NCBI GenBank assembly: GCA_029851415.1
Contig: CM056743.1
Location: 29,462,405 to 29,526,404, forward strand
Direction: 5' to 3'
Length of the DNA stretch: 64,000 bases
DNA from: Eretmocerus hayati
Lineage: Eukaryota > Arthropoda > Insecta > Hymenoptera > Aphelinidae
The notes under the pieces were generated by a model, which saw only the letters and a list, made by a program, of their open reading frames with translations, was not told the DNA's origin and did no database searches. A program made the position numbers and the translations under genes. This document shows positions 11,693 to 23,561 of this stretch, one piece after another (positions within the stretch are counted from its first letter, which is position 1; each line of letters begins with the position of its first letter).

Positions 11693-12795
11693 TCATGTTA
11701 TCAAGTTTTTCATTGCATAAGAATTCTTTGATGCTCCATAATGTAATGAGAAATTCAATGCTTGGCTTTTGACCAGTGACCTCATGATAAATAATAACAG
11801 AACTAACAAAAATAATAATATAGAATGATATATCGTGTTTATATTACCATTACAAATAATAATGGTACTCAAAATTGTAAAGGTGTAAGTACAGGACATT
11901 AGTCCATTTCCATCATTTAATACCTTATCTATTTTTCGTTCACATGTCAAACATGATGTCCAAAATTTTGGATGTACCTCATGGACTGGCTGCAAATAAA
12001 AGTGGAAAGAGGGGTGTATAACAAAAAGGCAGCTCATGACTACTGAGATAATAAAAACAACACTGATCATATAGCATACCCTGGAACTTTTGACAACGCT
12101 CTATCAGCTAGTGAACCAGAATAGAATTTCTCCAAAACAGGCGATTGAAAATTTTGATGGGCTTCGACAACTAGACGCACCATATCTTCCCAAGAAAAAT
12201 GTGGTTGCTGACTCAATTCAAGCCCATACTTATTCCCAGGCTGACAAACAATACTAACATTGTAAGATACTGCAGCAAAATATTTGTTGTGAAACGCAAG
12301 TTCTATACAAGCAGTAATTTCTTTACTTTGAAAGTTCAGCACATCTGGCAGCTCTATTGAGCTTGGCATGTTGATCTCTGGGATCATAATGTAATGCTTG
12401 CTGTCAATCTGGATCGTTAACCCTTTGGGAATCATAACTGATACCACTTTGTTGATAAATCTCTCATTCATTGTTCTATTTACATGGCTAGCCATGTGTG
12501 AGCTCATAATCCTTCGAAGGCAGAGTGGTTTGAGATCATGAAATACATGAGTGGCCATGATTACAGCTGATTTGCTAAATAAATTTGGTAAATCTTGTGA
12601 CTGTATGATTGTATCCACGGTGAGAATGCCTTTGACTTCATAAGTCAATGGTACCATCCTTATTGAACAAGGAAGCACACGGGCACCGGTGCAGTTACTC
12701 GTGCAATGAAAATTTGAGATTTTCAAGATTATGAAAAAAGACTGCACTATTGAGGATGAAGAGTTTGAAGCAGAAACGAGGTCAATATCATTCAC
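11693..12795 (-). CDS. Predicted membrane protein of unknown family (partial model)
   Basis: The main exon runs from 12795, where ATATCAG|GTGAAT is a good acceptor, to about 12088. It encodes about 235 residues with scattered cysteines, several N-x-S/T sites and a beta-rich central part around MIPEINMPSSIELPDVL. A last exon, whose best acceptor is TTATTTGCAG at about 11991, encodes PVHEVHPKFWTSC and ends at 11693. It contains a hydrophobic stretch, LLFLLVLLLFIM, suited to a membrane span. Joining the two in frame needs a weak donor (AAAA|GTTCCA). The stronger donor CCAGG|GTATGC gives the wrong phase, so the model is unresolved. An upstream exon is required but was not identified; a GTAAGTAC donor at about 12939 is a candidate. 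The C-terminal part has a relative at 62390-62830, which supports real coding history. No family was recognised. Confidence 0.5.
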
Positions 12796-13057
12796 CTGAT
12801 ATGTGATATTTATATGGATGGATAGTCTCTGATCCTATGGTCGAAGAGAACAAAACAGCTACATGATAGATAGAATGCATAGTATACTAAAAGTGCTAAA
12901 AAGTGATGGAAAATATATAGGTAATGTACTTACCTATACCCATTAAACTTTGGAATTCTGAATAATTCTGATCACTTTACGCATACTGTTCACTAATTTA
13001 CAGCACATATATACAGACTGGGACTGTTCAGCACTGTTCAGATCTCAAATCACAATA

Positions 13058-13205
13058 GGCTGCATTTTCACGCTAGCGATTTTTCGCCGCGGCGAGTAAT
13101 GTTCGCCATTGGTGTGAGAGAGAACGCCTGATACAACTTTCTCTCTCACACCAATGACGAAGATCGCTCGCCGCGGTGAAAAATCGCTAGCGTGAAAATG
13201 CAGCC
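13058..13205. mobile_element. 148-bp hairpin MITE with TA flanks
   Basis: The left arm GGCTGCATTTTCACGCTAGC (13058 on) is mirrored by GCTAGCGTGAAAATGCAGCC (ending 13205). Complementarity continues through 'gatttttc(g/a)ccgcggcgag' and 'cattggtgtgagagagaa'. The arms are about 68 bp with a spacer of about 12 bp. TA stands on both sides (13056-13057 and 13206-13207), as for Tc1/mariner-mobilised MITEs. It lies upstream of the membrane-protein gene. Confidence 0.88.
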
Positions 13206-13849
13206 TAAATGACCAGCCGCAGGACACACGATTAGGAACATGGCGTAAAGATTAGGACAACGAATTAGGACGATCACATTTTCTGCTTTCTGCGATTTCT
13301 GCCTCAGCTGCCATGCCGCATCAGCATCACATCACACGCAGAGGAGCGGGAGGGGGGAGGAGGGGTTAAATTACAATTTACAAAGCGCAATCCCGGCTGA
13401 AAATGGTTGCGCGACATTCGCGCGATAGTAGCATGCCTCGTGACGCTACCGTGAGGCGACCGGGCGCGCGATGGTCGCGCGACGAGAGTGTAGCGTCATT
13501 GTAGCGCGACGAGATCTATTATGGAAATTAAGTGATCATCATTTTACAGGTTATAATGGGTATTGGCTGACTCACATTACGCCCAGAGTTTATCCATGAC
13601 GATGCCACAGTTGGGATGTTAATTCGCATCTGTCAATTCGGACTCGTCGCATCACGGTGGCGTGCTCGTGAGGCTACCGTGACGCTACAATGACCCGACA
13701 CGGAAAAAGCAACGTATGTATATAAAATCTTTGCTCGATTGAAACTGCATTGATGGAGTGGATTAAAAATGCATTAGAAATGTAAAAAAAAAAATAAAAA
13801 AAACACATCCGAAACATTTTCGACATTTTTTCAACTTTGAAAATTTTGG

Positions 13850-13925
13850 AAGGCACTTGGGCGCGAACCCACGACCTTTCGATCCAAAGTCTGACACACT
13901 AACCTCGCGGCCGACGAGGTGTGTT
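13850..13925 (-). ncRNA. tRNA-like (SINE head) sequence, left arm
   Basis: On the minus strand this reads GGCCGCGAGGTTAGTGTG, similar to a Pol III A box with D-arm, and 38 nt later GGGTTCGCGCCC, a near-consensus B box and T-arm. The anticodon arm region does not form a proper stem, so this is not a working tRNA. Such degenerate tRNA heads mark tRNA-derived SINEs. A poly-T/A tract follows, as expected of a retroposed unit. Confidence 0.45.
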
Positions 13926-14109
13926 GCGCGTGGTGTCATAAATGGCTTACTCAAAGTTAAGGTTGTCGTATATGGCTTTTTACCAACTGGTCAATATTTG
14001 CGTTAGAAAACATGAACGATTATCATTGGATGAGCGAATGGGTGGCAAAACGCTATATAACTACGAAACGACAACCTCAACATCAAGTAAGCCATTTATG
14101 ACACCACGC

Positions 14110-14190
14110 GCAACACACCTCGTCGGCCGCGAGGTTAGTGTGGCAGACTTTGGATCGAAAGGTCGTGGGTTCCCGCCCAAGTGCCTTCCA
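14110..14190 (+). ncRNA. tRNA-like (SINE head) sequence, right arm
   Basis: This is the mirror copy of the left-arm tRNA-like segment, reading GGCCGCGAGGTTAGTGTG and then GGGTTCCCGCCC. One B-box position differs from the left copy (TTCC against TTCG), which would weaken this Pol III promoter. It faces away from the loop, divergent from the left copy. Confidence 0.45.
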
Positions 14191-14657
14191 AAATTTTCAA
14201 AGTTGAAAAATTGTCGAAAATGTCTCGGATGTGTTTTTTTTATTTTTTTTTACATTTCTAATGCATTTTTAATCCACTCCATCAATGCAGTTTCAATCGA
14301 GCAAAGATTTTATATACATACGTTGCTTTTTTCGTGTCGGGTCATTGTAGCGTCACGGTAGCCTCACGAGCACGCCACTGTGATGCGACGAGTCCGAATT
14401 GACAGATGCAAAAACAGATGCGAATTAACATCCCGACTGTGGCATCGTCATGGATAAACTCTGGGCGTAATGTGAGTCAGCCAATACCCATTATAACCTG
14501 TAAAATGATGATCACTTAATTTCCATAATAGATCTCGTCGCGCTACAATGACGCTACACTTTCGTCGCGCGACCATCGCGCGCCCGGTCGCCTCACGGTA
14601 GCGTCACGAGGCACGCTACTATCGCGCGAATGTCGCGCGACCATTTTCAGCCGGGAT

Positions 14658-15558
14658 GCCGCGAAACGCGCGATGTCTTTTTCCGGTCAAAAATTGACTT
14701 TTAGAAGGACGACTTATCCTCGTGCAAAAAATTTATCAGCCCCGGGCTTATGTATACGGCCCGTTGTAAACAATATATTTCGTACTCTGAAACTTCATGA
14801 TCGCTCCATATATGCATATACCTATATTTGCGAATTGTATTGCGATCAGAGCAAAAATAACTATTAACCATAGTCGCGAACGATTGCAATATTTCCAGTG
14901 AAGTCCAGTGACAAATTTCTGTAAAAACTTGTCGATAATTTTTCTAAAATGCATAAATTATATTTTACTAATAACGTTTTTATCATGAAATCCACATTTT
15001 CAACAAAAGCATATACTCTTACGCAACTGGAACTCCAAAAATCACAGTTGAACTTGACCCTTGTTCTATGAAAATAAAAAAGATGGTTTGACTGATCGAC
15101 CTAGAAATTGAATATCAAGTGTCTTCAATAGAATGAACATTCGAATTATTGAGACTTGGTGCTCGTTAAAATGAAAGGTCATAACTCTCTTCGTGCAAGT
15201 TTTCGCGAAATTACCCATATATACATACATGTAGCCGAGCATATCCCTGTATAGAAAAACACTCACACATGATGTATAGAAAAACACTCTTTTCTCAAAA
15301 ACTGAGTAGAAGATGCCGGGAATAATGCTTACCAGTGGTCCTATAATACTCCAGAATGTATAACAAATCTATATGTGTGAGTATATACGTTTGGCCGTAT
15401 GGGGTTTTTGTCGGACGTTATGTGTTACATTGGTTGCCCGTCAGTCTGTTATTGCCGCACGGCGAGGTCGATCTTTGTGCCAGTTATATACTGAACCAGA
15501 TTTCATTCTTGTGAAAAACTTTCGTTCGCATTTATTTTTAATAATATTGGCTATAATA
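14658..15558. other. Intergenic stretch before the second PB1 gene
   Basis: No exon, repeat or RNA gene could be supported, apart from a small direct repeat (TATAGAAAAACACTC at 15251-15265 and 15275-15289). It should hold the promoter of the second PB1 gene. Confidence 0.35.
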
Positions 15559-18500
15559 ATGCGTCCAAAACCAAGAACCTCCATCAAGCGCCTGCAAAGT
15601 TCAACAATTCCTCAAAATCAGCCAACAACACAGGGTCGTCCTCGTGGTCGTCCTCGTAAACTTGCCCGTGGCGGTCCTCCAGGTCGTTCAGTGACCAAAG
15701 CTCGAGAAGAAGTTCGAGAAGAAGCTCCAACAATGAGATTGAGATCTAATAGTTTGACGCGTTTGACGACGTCTTCCACTGCAAGCTCGTCGCTTCGAGA
15801 AAATCAAAATGAATCGGTTGCAAGGTCAGTCTAGTTGAATATCTAGGTAATTCATTCATCAAGTATTTTCCAAGTTTTTCCGTGACGGATAAATATAACG
15901 TGCATTTGCGTCCGTAGTCTCATATTTTTATTCGTATGATGTGCGCAAGCTTAAAAATTAAGCTCTGTTTCTTCTGATGGAATCAATAAATATCGGGTCG
16001 GAAGCTTACACCCGATATTTGAGACGGGTTTTTCATCCGAATATGCAAAAATTGAGAAAGAATTAACGATTTACTTGCAAATCACGATTCCTCAGCGGCC
16101 ACATTCCGCAAAGGAGCTTGAGCAGTCGGCACATATACGTATGTTGATAGCACACCGGCGACGCCGTGTCGCGAGTAAAGCTTTCGAGCCGATGCTTTCG
16201 TCCTTTGTTGCATATTGTCAGGCCTTCATATTGTGTTGTTTTCGACGAGGTTTTCGATCAGCAACGCTGACCCAACGCACACTTTATTCTTTTCATTTTT
16301 CTTTTAGCACGAGGGAAACCTCAAAATAAGAAAGAAAGCTCACCTTGCAAATTGAGCTTTACATGATTTCTCAAAACTATTGGATCGATTGATTATTATT
16401 ATTATTGTCAAAATGTTCATACTAGTACCACGGAAACTATTCTTTACTTAAAAACTATACTTAATGTACCTAATCGTATGTTGGGTAAGATAAGTGTGCA
16501 AGACTCCACACTGAATATTGAGAGTATTGGGAATAATATCCCCACGCTCTTGAATATTTTTCTTTCTGAGGTGTGGAAGGCATATTACTTGGATTAATTT
16601 AAAATGATTCTGATACGCTCAGGTATTCAGAGTCCACCTCTGCCGTCCAATTTAAGAAACACAGTATGTCACTTTTTGGCCAAAATGAGATAAAATATGG
16701 GCGTATAGGTTTCTTTGAGCCCGATCCGATGGTGCTAGTTGGATCTTCCTATCTCGATTTCTCGCTGAGATAAAAAAATAAAACAGTATGGCACTTAATC
16801 AAAATCTCGAGTAATACTTGTCAAGAAGACAGTATAGCACTACTCACTACCTTCTTGGCGAGGATGAGGTGGCAGCGAAATCGCAACAATCCTCACAATG
16901 ACCGTATAGCATGGGCTGCGGAGACATACGGTTTTCTTGCCGAGTATTCCGTGCAAAAATATCTGTGCATGTAGGAAATTTAGCAGTATAGCGCTCATTT
17001 CAGCATTCAATAATCGAACGAGCACAATATGAGTATGAATATTATGCAGATATACTTTTTTTATTACTGATTGTCCACATGTTTCCAAATATAGTCATGT
17101 AAAATAAAAATAAAATACTTATAAATATACTTCTATGACGTTTGTACACAAATTCAAGACTATAAAGATTCTGTCAATACTTCCAGTCTCTAGACCCGCT
17201 ATGAAAATCAGCTCTCCAAGAAATTCGACTCTCAACAAGAGATTCTCACGTTTGATATTGAAATACAGATTTATCAGCATTCAATCGGGAGTTTTTCGTT
17301 AGAAAATTCCGAGTTAATCTGTTGCACCCTCCAGAATTCGAAATGAAAAGATTAGTAAATTCATGACAATGGTAATAATATTTTCCGAACTAATTCACTC
17401 GACTCGGACTCTCGCTCAGACTGTTAGCTTCCGAGTTATAGCTTCAAATTCATCCGAATCGAGAGTTGATTGTGTCGCTGATTTACTTTGTCGAGGACGT
17501 GATTGACGAGCCGAAGAAGAACCTATACCTATATATTGTGTAGTCGGGCGAAGAAACCGTTCGATCTACTTTTTTTTCGTAGAATATATCAGCACTGGAT
17601 ATATTATCTGATTATGGTAGCTGCTAAAATTTCTCTCCCGTGTTCAAACAAAAAGAATTTTCTTTTACGTATCTCGTCAGCGTGATTTTTTCTCTACCAC
17701 GAAAAAATAGAGCAACAATCCGGATGGATTTACGTCTACATGATTTGAAAATATTTGTGATTATCTTCTTCTAATTCAGACCATTGACTTCAATCCCTAG
17801 GCGCGGACTTCGTCAACAAATTAGACGACCAAACTATAGGGATGAGATCAATTCGGATCTGTTGGACTTGGACTGTTTGGAAGATTCGGCATCATCACTT
17901 CAAAAAAAAACTTTATCACCTGGCTCTCACTCAAAGTAAGTGTTTCGTCACGTGCTATTGTTATGACCGTATACTTTATGGATTGTGACCCATCCTATAC
18001 CAATAAATTTTAGTTACAAAATATCTATGTCGCCCATAACATTTTGATGGACCATGGTTGTAGAAAGTAAATTAAAAGTCTATTACTCTTTGAACAAATT
18101 ATCGCAAATTCAAGTATTTTTTAAAATTGCCTAAGGATTTGATTATACAGAAATGACTCTCATCTTTAAGTAATCGTCATTTTATTTTTCATCAAAAAAT
18201 TAAGAATGCAAGGTATGCGAGCAAAGTTGATGACCTTTGGGCATTTCTTTACTCAAACAACTTATGTGAACAATGTGGTGATCATTGATTCAAATTAAAA
18301 TTGGAATTGAATTAAAGAATCAGATTACAAAGTCGTGCTAGGGGTGATTTTTCTACAGAATGAATTCTGCAGTCTGATTTGCAAAGTACTCAATTTTGCA
18401 ATCATTCGTGAAAAGAATAATATATTGGATCGTTTGGCATAGGGCGACTAAAGCGACATTTTTCCCTTCCAACTCGAAATCTAAGATTGGCAGTTAGTCG

Positions 18501-21050
18501 CACGGATATCAAAAAATAGCATATTAGTGGAAACTTTGAAACACGCAGTCAACCTTCTATAATTCGAAAAAAATCATGCAATTCATTTTTTATGTATTGT
18601 TTGGTCATTTTTTGGTCTAGTTTTCCGCGAAAATCTTTTTTTGCTAAATTGTTTGGTCAGTTCCGTGCCTTACTAGTGCGACCTTCAAACTGAAGACTAG
18701 AGCGGTCTTAGACCGATTTTTTCTAAGTATCTGGTAACTAAATCCCAACACCTCAAAGGTGTAGCTCAAACCGCTTGGCCGCGAAATCACTTTTAGTAGT
18801 AATAAAAGGTCAGGTCAGTGGCACTCTTGACGAGTTATCAGTATTCTTAGTATAGTGGCAATGAGTAGGACTATTTATCTTCGTGCGCGAGTTAGTTATC
18901 TTTTTTTGTATGTTTCAAAAAGTTGATAAATACATCTTAAAATCTTCGGAAGTGAGATTTGTGGCTGACACATTTTTGCCTTCCGAATATCAAAATTTCC
19001 TCGAAACTAACTCATATGCACCTCGCGCATCTGGCCGATTTGGGGCACGCGAAATATTTTTTCATCGTCACACTCTCTTGGAAAATTGATTCCCGTGTTC
19101 CTAAATAGCTGGCTGCACCATATGCATTTTTTCGAGTGTACTTCCATATTTGGTTTATCAAAATGTCATGGACCTCACAGTCATCTTGAATCCAAATTCA
19201 CTGGTTTGCGCTTATTGAACGTTCTGAGTATTGCAAAAATACCACCTTCCAGAAAATTAAACTGTCAAATTTCTCCAATTCGTGAGAATTACTTAGAATT
19301 CATAATCGAAGTATAAAATTCTATATCTAATTTTTGTGTGATTTGTTTACACATTAGTAATTTTGATTCTCCATGTAGCTAGAAACACAAATGATACTGA
19401 AAATTTTTTTGATTCTCGTCGGTCGAACATCATTATTTTTATACATATGAATAATTCTATTATGTATAACATTTACATTGAATGAATTCAGATTACCTAC
19501 ATAAGCTCACACTTTTTATACATATCAGGGTAACTCGAGGGGTAACTACGAATGGACGCTCTCGTGCCGCGGATGATCGCGATGCCTGGCAAAAGCCAAG
19601 TGTGCAGGTCTCATCCCGAGGCTCATCCTCGTCACAGACACACCGAATCTCAACGAATCTATCAGCTCCGAGAACAAATTTTAACAGTTCATCTTCAAAT
19701 ATACAACAAAATGTAAGATCTAAAAGTGATGATCTTATCGAAGAGTTCATGAATTCGGCAGCGACAAACAGCGAAGATGAAGAAATGGAGAGACCAAGAG
19801 TTGGAGAGGACCATTTTGTTGAAATTGATAGGCTAGCCCCATCAAAGACGAATTATCGCCTCAAAGTATTTATTAAAAACCATCCGTATGAAACTGACCA
19901 AGAATGTGAAATTCGAAGATTTCGAATGAAATTGATTGGTCCTTCGATATATGTGCACTTTTGCAGTCAACTTCGATCGATGTGTCCCAGTCTCGCAAGA
20001 AAAAATTTTGTTCTACAATGGAAAGGTATGCATATTTATGTAATATACATCACAACATTGTCTTATCGCGATGCGATATAAATTTCAAAAAACTCTCGCA
20101 AAAATTCACACCTATGAGATGTTTTTCGGGAACTCTCACACAATAAGAATCCAGTTCAACTCAAGCCTTATCGGTTTCTCCGAAGGGTTTCTTCCTCAAA
20201 AAGACGAGTAAAGTAATCTTCCCCGTGTACAAGTAAATCGAGATTCGTCTTGATTATACCGCGGTAGTCAAATAGACCGACTTGTTTTAATCATCGCGAA
20301 TTTGCCTAAATGTTTTATGTGTTAATCAGATCTCAATAGATCTAGGTACACATAAATTCGCATAAGCGTTCGACCGCATAAACTATGGAATATCGATTCA
20401 TGATTACCAGCGAAAGTGTCTCAACTGTGACTTACTCATGAGTTCACGCTGAAAATTAATCAGAATTCCTATCTGAGCCAACTATTAAAGCTCGAAAAAA
20501 AGTTCGAGGACCTTCTTTGTGTAATTATCTACAATGGAGCGTGATTAGGACACTCAGGGGTAACCGAGGCTCGTGAAATTCTTACTGTCTCCAGTTGATA
20601 CCTAAATACACCTCTCTGCCAAATTTAATCAAAATCTGGTCGGTAGATCTCTAGTAAAAGTGTGGATTGAGCTTTTGTAGGGCTTTTCAAGATTTTCAAA
20701 AAAGCTGGTAGCTCGACAATTTTTTAAATTATACATCCCTTCGAAGTTGTGGGGCATCCTCGTTAAAAATTTTCTGGATTCTGAAATATCTATCAGGCAT
20801 CTTAATTTCATACTTTATACTTCACATTACCTGCATATTTTTGGGATGCGTAGTCACACAACTGCGCGGAAAATCACCTTATTCGAGAAAATTTGCAGTC
20901 ATTACTATGTTTTTCATTCCAGATCGACAAGGTGATATGATTACTGTTTCGAGTCGAGCAGAGCTTGAAGAAGCATTGAGAGTCATGCGCAATTACAAAG
21001 TGATGGAATTTTACGCTAAAGCACGTCATGATCATTTTGAACTTTTTTAA
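15559..21050 (+). CDS. p62-like PB1-domain protein, copy 2, with AT-hook
   Basis: Four exons: 15559-15824, 17801-17935, 19529-20025 and 20923-21050, giving 341 aa. The first and last introns have the same phases (2 and 1) as in copy 1. The start MRPKPRTSIKRLQSS matches copy 1's RRIKRLQSA. Residues 26-34 (GRPRGRPRK) contain a canonical AT-hook core RGRP with basic flanks, implying binding in the AT-rich minor groove. A long Ser-rich, acidic linker follows. The PB1 domain covers about 243-330, with KVFIKN, the p62-type CEIRRF strand and the OPCA segment WKDRQGDMITVSSRAEL, so both PB1 faces are present. The protein ends 23 residues after the OPCA region, with no ZZ, TRAF6-binding, LIR or UBA parts. 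The linker differs strongly from copy 1 while the PB1 domain is conserved. A chromatin-linked self-assembling adaptor is plausible but inferred. Confidence 0.85.
18580..19110. repeat. Dispersed repeat, copy 1
   Basis: This segment in intron 2 of the second PB1 gene matches 22830-23430 in the same orientation. Shared words in order are 'tggtcagttccgtgcct(t/c)actagtgcg', 'gtagctcaaacc', 'ttggccg', 'ttcgtgcgcgagtta' and 'ttccgaatatca'. The copies are strongly diverged. I found no terminal repeats and no coding frame, so the element class is unknown. Confidence 0.6.
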
Positions 21051-21170
21051 AGGATAGTATATGTATATGCTACCAAATAATGACATATGTTGTACATACC
21101 TGCATTGCAATTCTGTCGATTTGTGATGGACATATGTATGAAGTAAATTGTCTGAAAATTTATATTCATA

Positions 21171-21186
21171 CTCTCTCTCTCTCTCA

Positions 21187-21249
<63 letters not shown>
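21171..21249. repeat. (CT)n/(CA)n microsatellite
   Basis: About 7 CT units run directly into about 30 CA units, 120 bp past the stop codon of the second PB1 gene. The apparent reading frames of Thr-His or Cys-Val across it are artefacts of the repeat. Confidence 0.97.
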
Positions 21250-21256
<7 letters not shown>

Positions 21257-22829
21257 AATTGAAAATCGAATCATGATTTTTATCTAAACCGTGATTATTA
21301 ATTCAATTTTTTTTACTGAGCACTTGCTTAAAATTTTTGCTTGCAATATTAGTTGCATATGTCAATGAATAATTGAATTGGCTGATCAAAAGAATGTTTC
21401 TATCGAAGACGATGAGAGATTGAAGTACCAACACCTATGTTTAAATAGTACCATGCAATGGTATCAATACCAATGTTTTTACATCGTAGTTTATATTACA
21501 ATTCGCGATACCTCGAGTTATTTTCTAAAATATTAGGTAATTTCTAAAATTTCTTATTCTACGTTGCATCTCTCTTAGCCCAAGTCAAGTAATGATGATT
21601 ATATTATTTTCCTTTTTAGCAATTCTTTTATTTTCTTCTCCGGAGTAAACTTTGATTTCCATTGCTTGAAATCTATTACGTTCTGAAAGCTGAATTTTCA
21701 TATACGATATACTCCAACCTGAATTATTTTTGTATTTCTGAACTATGTATGTCCATCTTTTACGAGAATGTCTTGGTTTTGATCTTTTATGATTATGAAA
21801 ATAATATTCTTTGCTAGGTCCTAGTGAAACTTGTATAAAAAGTATTGAAACTTGTATCAGAATGAGAATGAAAGTCACAAATGTTATTTTTGTTTAACAT
21901 GCGAAGCCGGCTGTTAGTCTACCTTATCCGATAAAGAGTTACGATTATTATTATAATTTTATGTTCGGATTCGATTATGATTCTCTATTTTGTCCACGTT
22001 AATCAAGTTTTTTGAAAGTAAGAAAAGTATACCTATCACAATATCATATATTAGACTCAATGATGATATTCCACGAAATGATTTCATCCGTTGAATGTAT
22101 GAGATGTTTATTGATTTGCCTTCACATTGGTAAAAAAAGTTACAACACTGTGTGCAATCGACGGAGTAAGTGATCAAACTATAAAGTCTCATTGATTCAT
22201 AAGCTTTTGTTATTTTGTCACAATTATTGGAATAAATATATCTCATGGATCGACGACCTTGCAAAATATTTCTATTTGATGTTATCTAGGTATGACTTGT
22301 GAAGAATTTATAGGATGGATCGCTCAAGATTGCCTCATCATATATACCAATCCTGAGGTGATGCATTGATAGTACGAAAATCTTCATTTCGATTGTTTTC
22401 GAGTAGTTCTGTGAAATTTTGTCCTTGCTTGTACAAACACTTCGGAAAAAAATCGTACAGGTCATTTTCGATGTATTTTTTAGTGCTTTTTTCGGCGCAA
22501 TCGTTAGTTCTCTGATTCAGGGTTGCCCAAAGAAATTATCATCGAAGAAATAGTCAAGATATCAGTTCCGTGCCCTGTCGTTATTCATTTTTTTCGACCT
22601 TTGTGAGTGTCTAGCGCTGCAGTATAGGGCTCGTTCAGGATTCGGATGGGCAAATATATCAAATATGATGTATTGAGCACCAAATCCCACTGCTATGAGA
22701 GCCCAAAGACCATCTTTAGGGTGCACGGTGAGCAGTTACAAAAAAACACCCAATTTTGACTCAAACTTCACCCTGTCAGAGTTCCTCTATGAAAGTGAAT
22801 TTGTCTCGTTCCAGGCATTCCCGCACCAG
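21250..22829. other. 3' flank of PB1 copy 2, no supported gene
   Basis: About 22030-22150 resembles the flank of PB1 copy 1 at about 11395-11500, supporting duplication of gene plus flank. Two open stretches on the minus strand (21585-21878 and 21959-22264) lack an ATG start or recognisable domains. Nothing else could be supported. Confidence 0.4.
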
Positions 22830-23430
22830 TTTTTTCTCAAAGTTCGTCGTTAGGCGCAACTTCCGCGCTCCAAAGTGTCGAAATAATTGATTTTCACACT
22901 TCGCGGTGCACTTTTCCGCAATAATATACTTTTGCTAAATGTTATGGTCAGTTCCGTGCCTCACTAGTGCGTTCAAGGCGATGCTACAGAGGTGGTCAGC
23001 TCTTCTCAAAGCATTTGATGGTCAAATCGAAATCCCGAATCCTCAAGACCGTAGCTCAAACCATTTGGCCGTGGGAGCAATTTTAGTGCCAAATGTCAGG
23101 TTCCGTGCCTTGCCTCAAAATGTGAGGTCTCGTGTCCGCTACCGCGTTATCCTTGTTATACTAATGTTACCCACGTGTGAAAATTGTTTCATTCGTGCGC
23201 GAGTTAATTTATGCTTTATACAACGTGATTTTAAAGTAGTCCCTGAGAACGGAAATTCCGAAAGTCGGCGTCATTGCAATTCTTGCATTTTAGTTTCATA
23301 AAAATTCGTTGCGATCTGACTAGTGTCTAGCCAATCAATTTCATCCCGATTTGCCATCATTCGTGATGAAAATTTGCCATCACTGGCCATCACGACGCGA
23401 CGCCAACTTCCGAATATCAACACTGATCTT
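22830..23430. repeat. Dispersed repeat, copy 2
   Basis: This is the same family as 18580-19110: 'tggtcagttccgtgcc(t)cactagtgcg', 'gtagctcaaaccatttggccg', 'ttcgtgcgcgagttaa' and 'cttccgaatatca' occur in the same order. It lies outside the gene, so the family is not tied to the PB1 locus intron. Confidence 0.6.
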
Positions 23431-23561
23431 CGAGAGTTTGAACGGCGATGTTTCCGTTAGTTTTTTGCGGGCAGCAAATCTTGGCGTGTATTAGGATCAT
23501 GACCGCCGCCAAAAAAGCCGAGGCAACAATTTTTCACGTTTCCTATCCACCACGGGTGCCT

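Larger units (their letters stand above)
13390..14657. mobile_element. Giant inverted repeat, two arms of about 580 bp
   Basis: The left arm 13390-13967 and the right arm about 14068-14657 are near-perfect reverse complements, with a loop of about 100 bp. The outer ends are ATCCCGGCTGAAAATGG and its complement. GC-rich outer segments (CGCGCGA words) are followed by an AT-rich part with a poly-A/poly-T tract, then a tRNA-like head facing the loop. The two arms differ by scattered substitutions and a short insertion (about 14406-14416). The apparent reading frames in the two arms are the same sequence read twice and are not genes. It may be a head-to-head pair of SINE-like units or a large foldback element. 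Confidence 0.88.

Noticed and set aside
13850..14190. Two tRNA genes
   Set aside because: A and B boxes are present but the anticodon stem does not pair and the acceptor ends do not match; SINE head is more likely.
13674..14361. Proteins read from both arms of the giant inverted repeat (shared segment HLVGREVSV)
   Set aside because: The same DNA read twice in mirror orientation, crossing the tRNA-like head and a poly-T tract; no independent coding evidence.
21585..21878. Small secreted-protein gene on the minus strand (hydrophobic N-terminus)
   Set aside because: The frame begins at GTG with a stop close upstream and no ATG before the hydrophobic run; no acceptor or homologue seen.
21959..22264. 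101-codon open frame on the minus strand
   Set aside because: No domain, and it overlaps the block duplicated from the flank of PB1 copy 1, where the frame is not kept.
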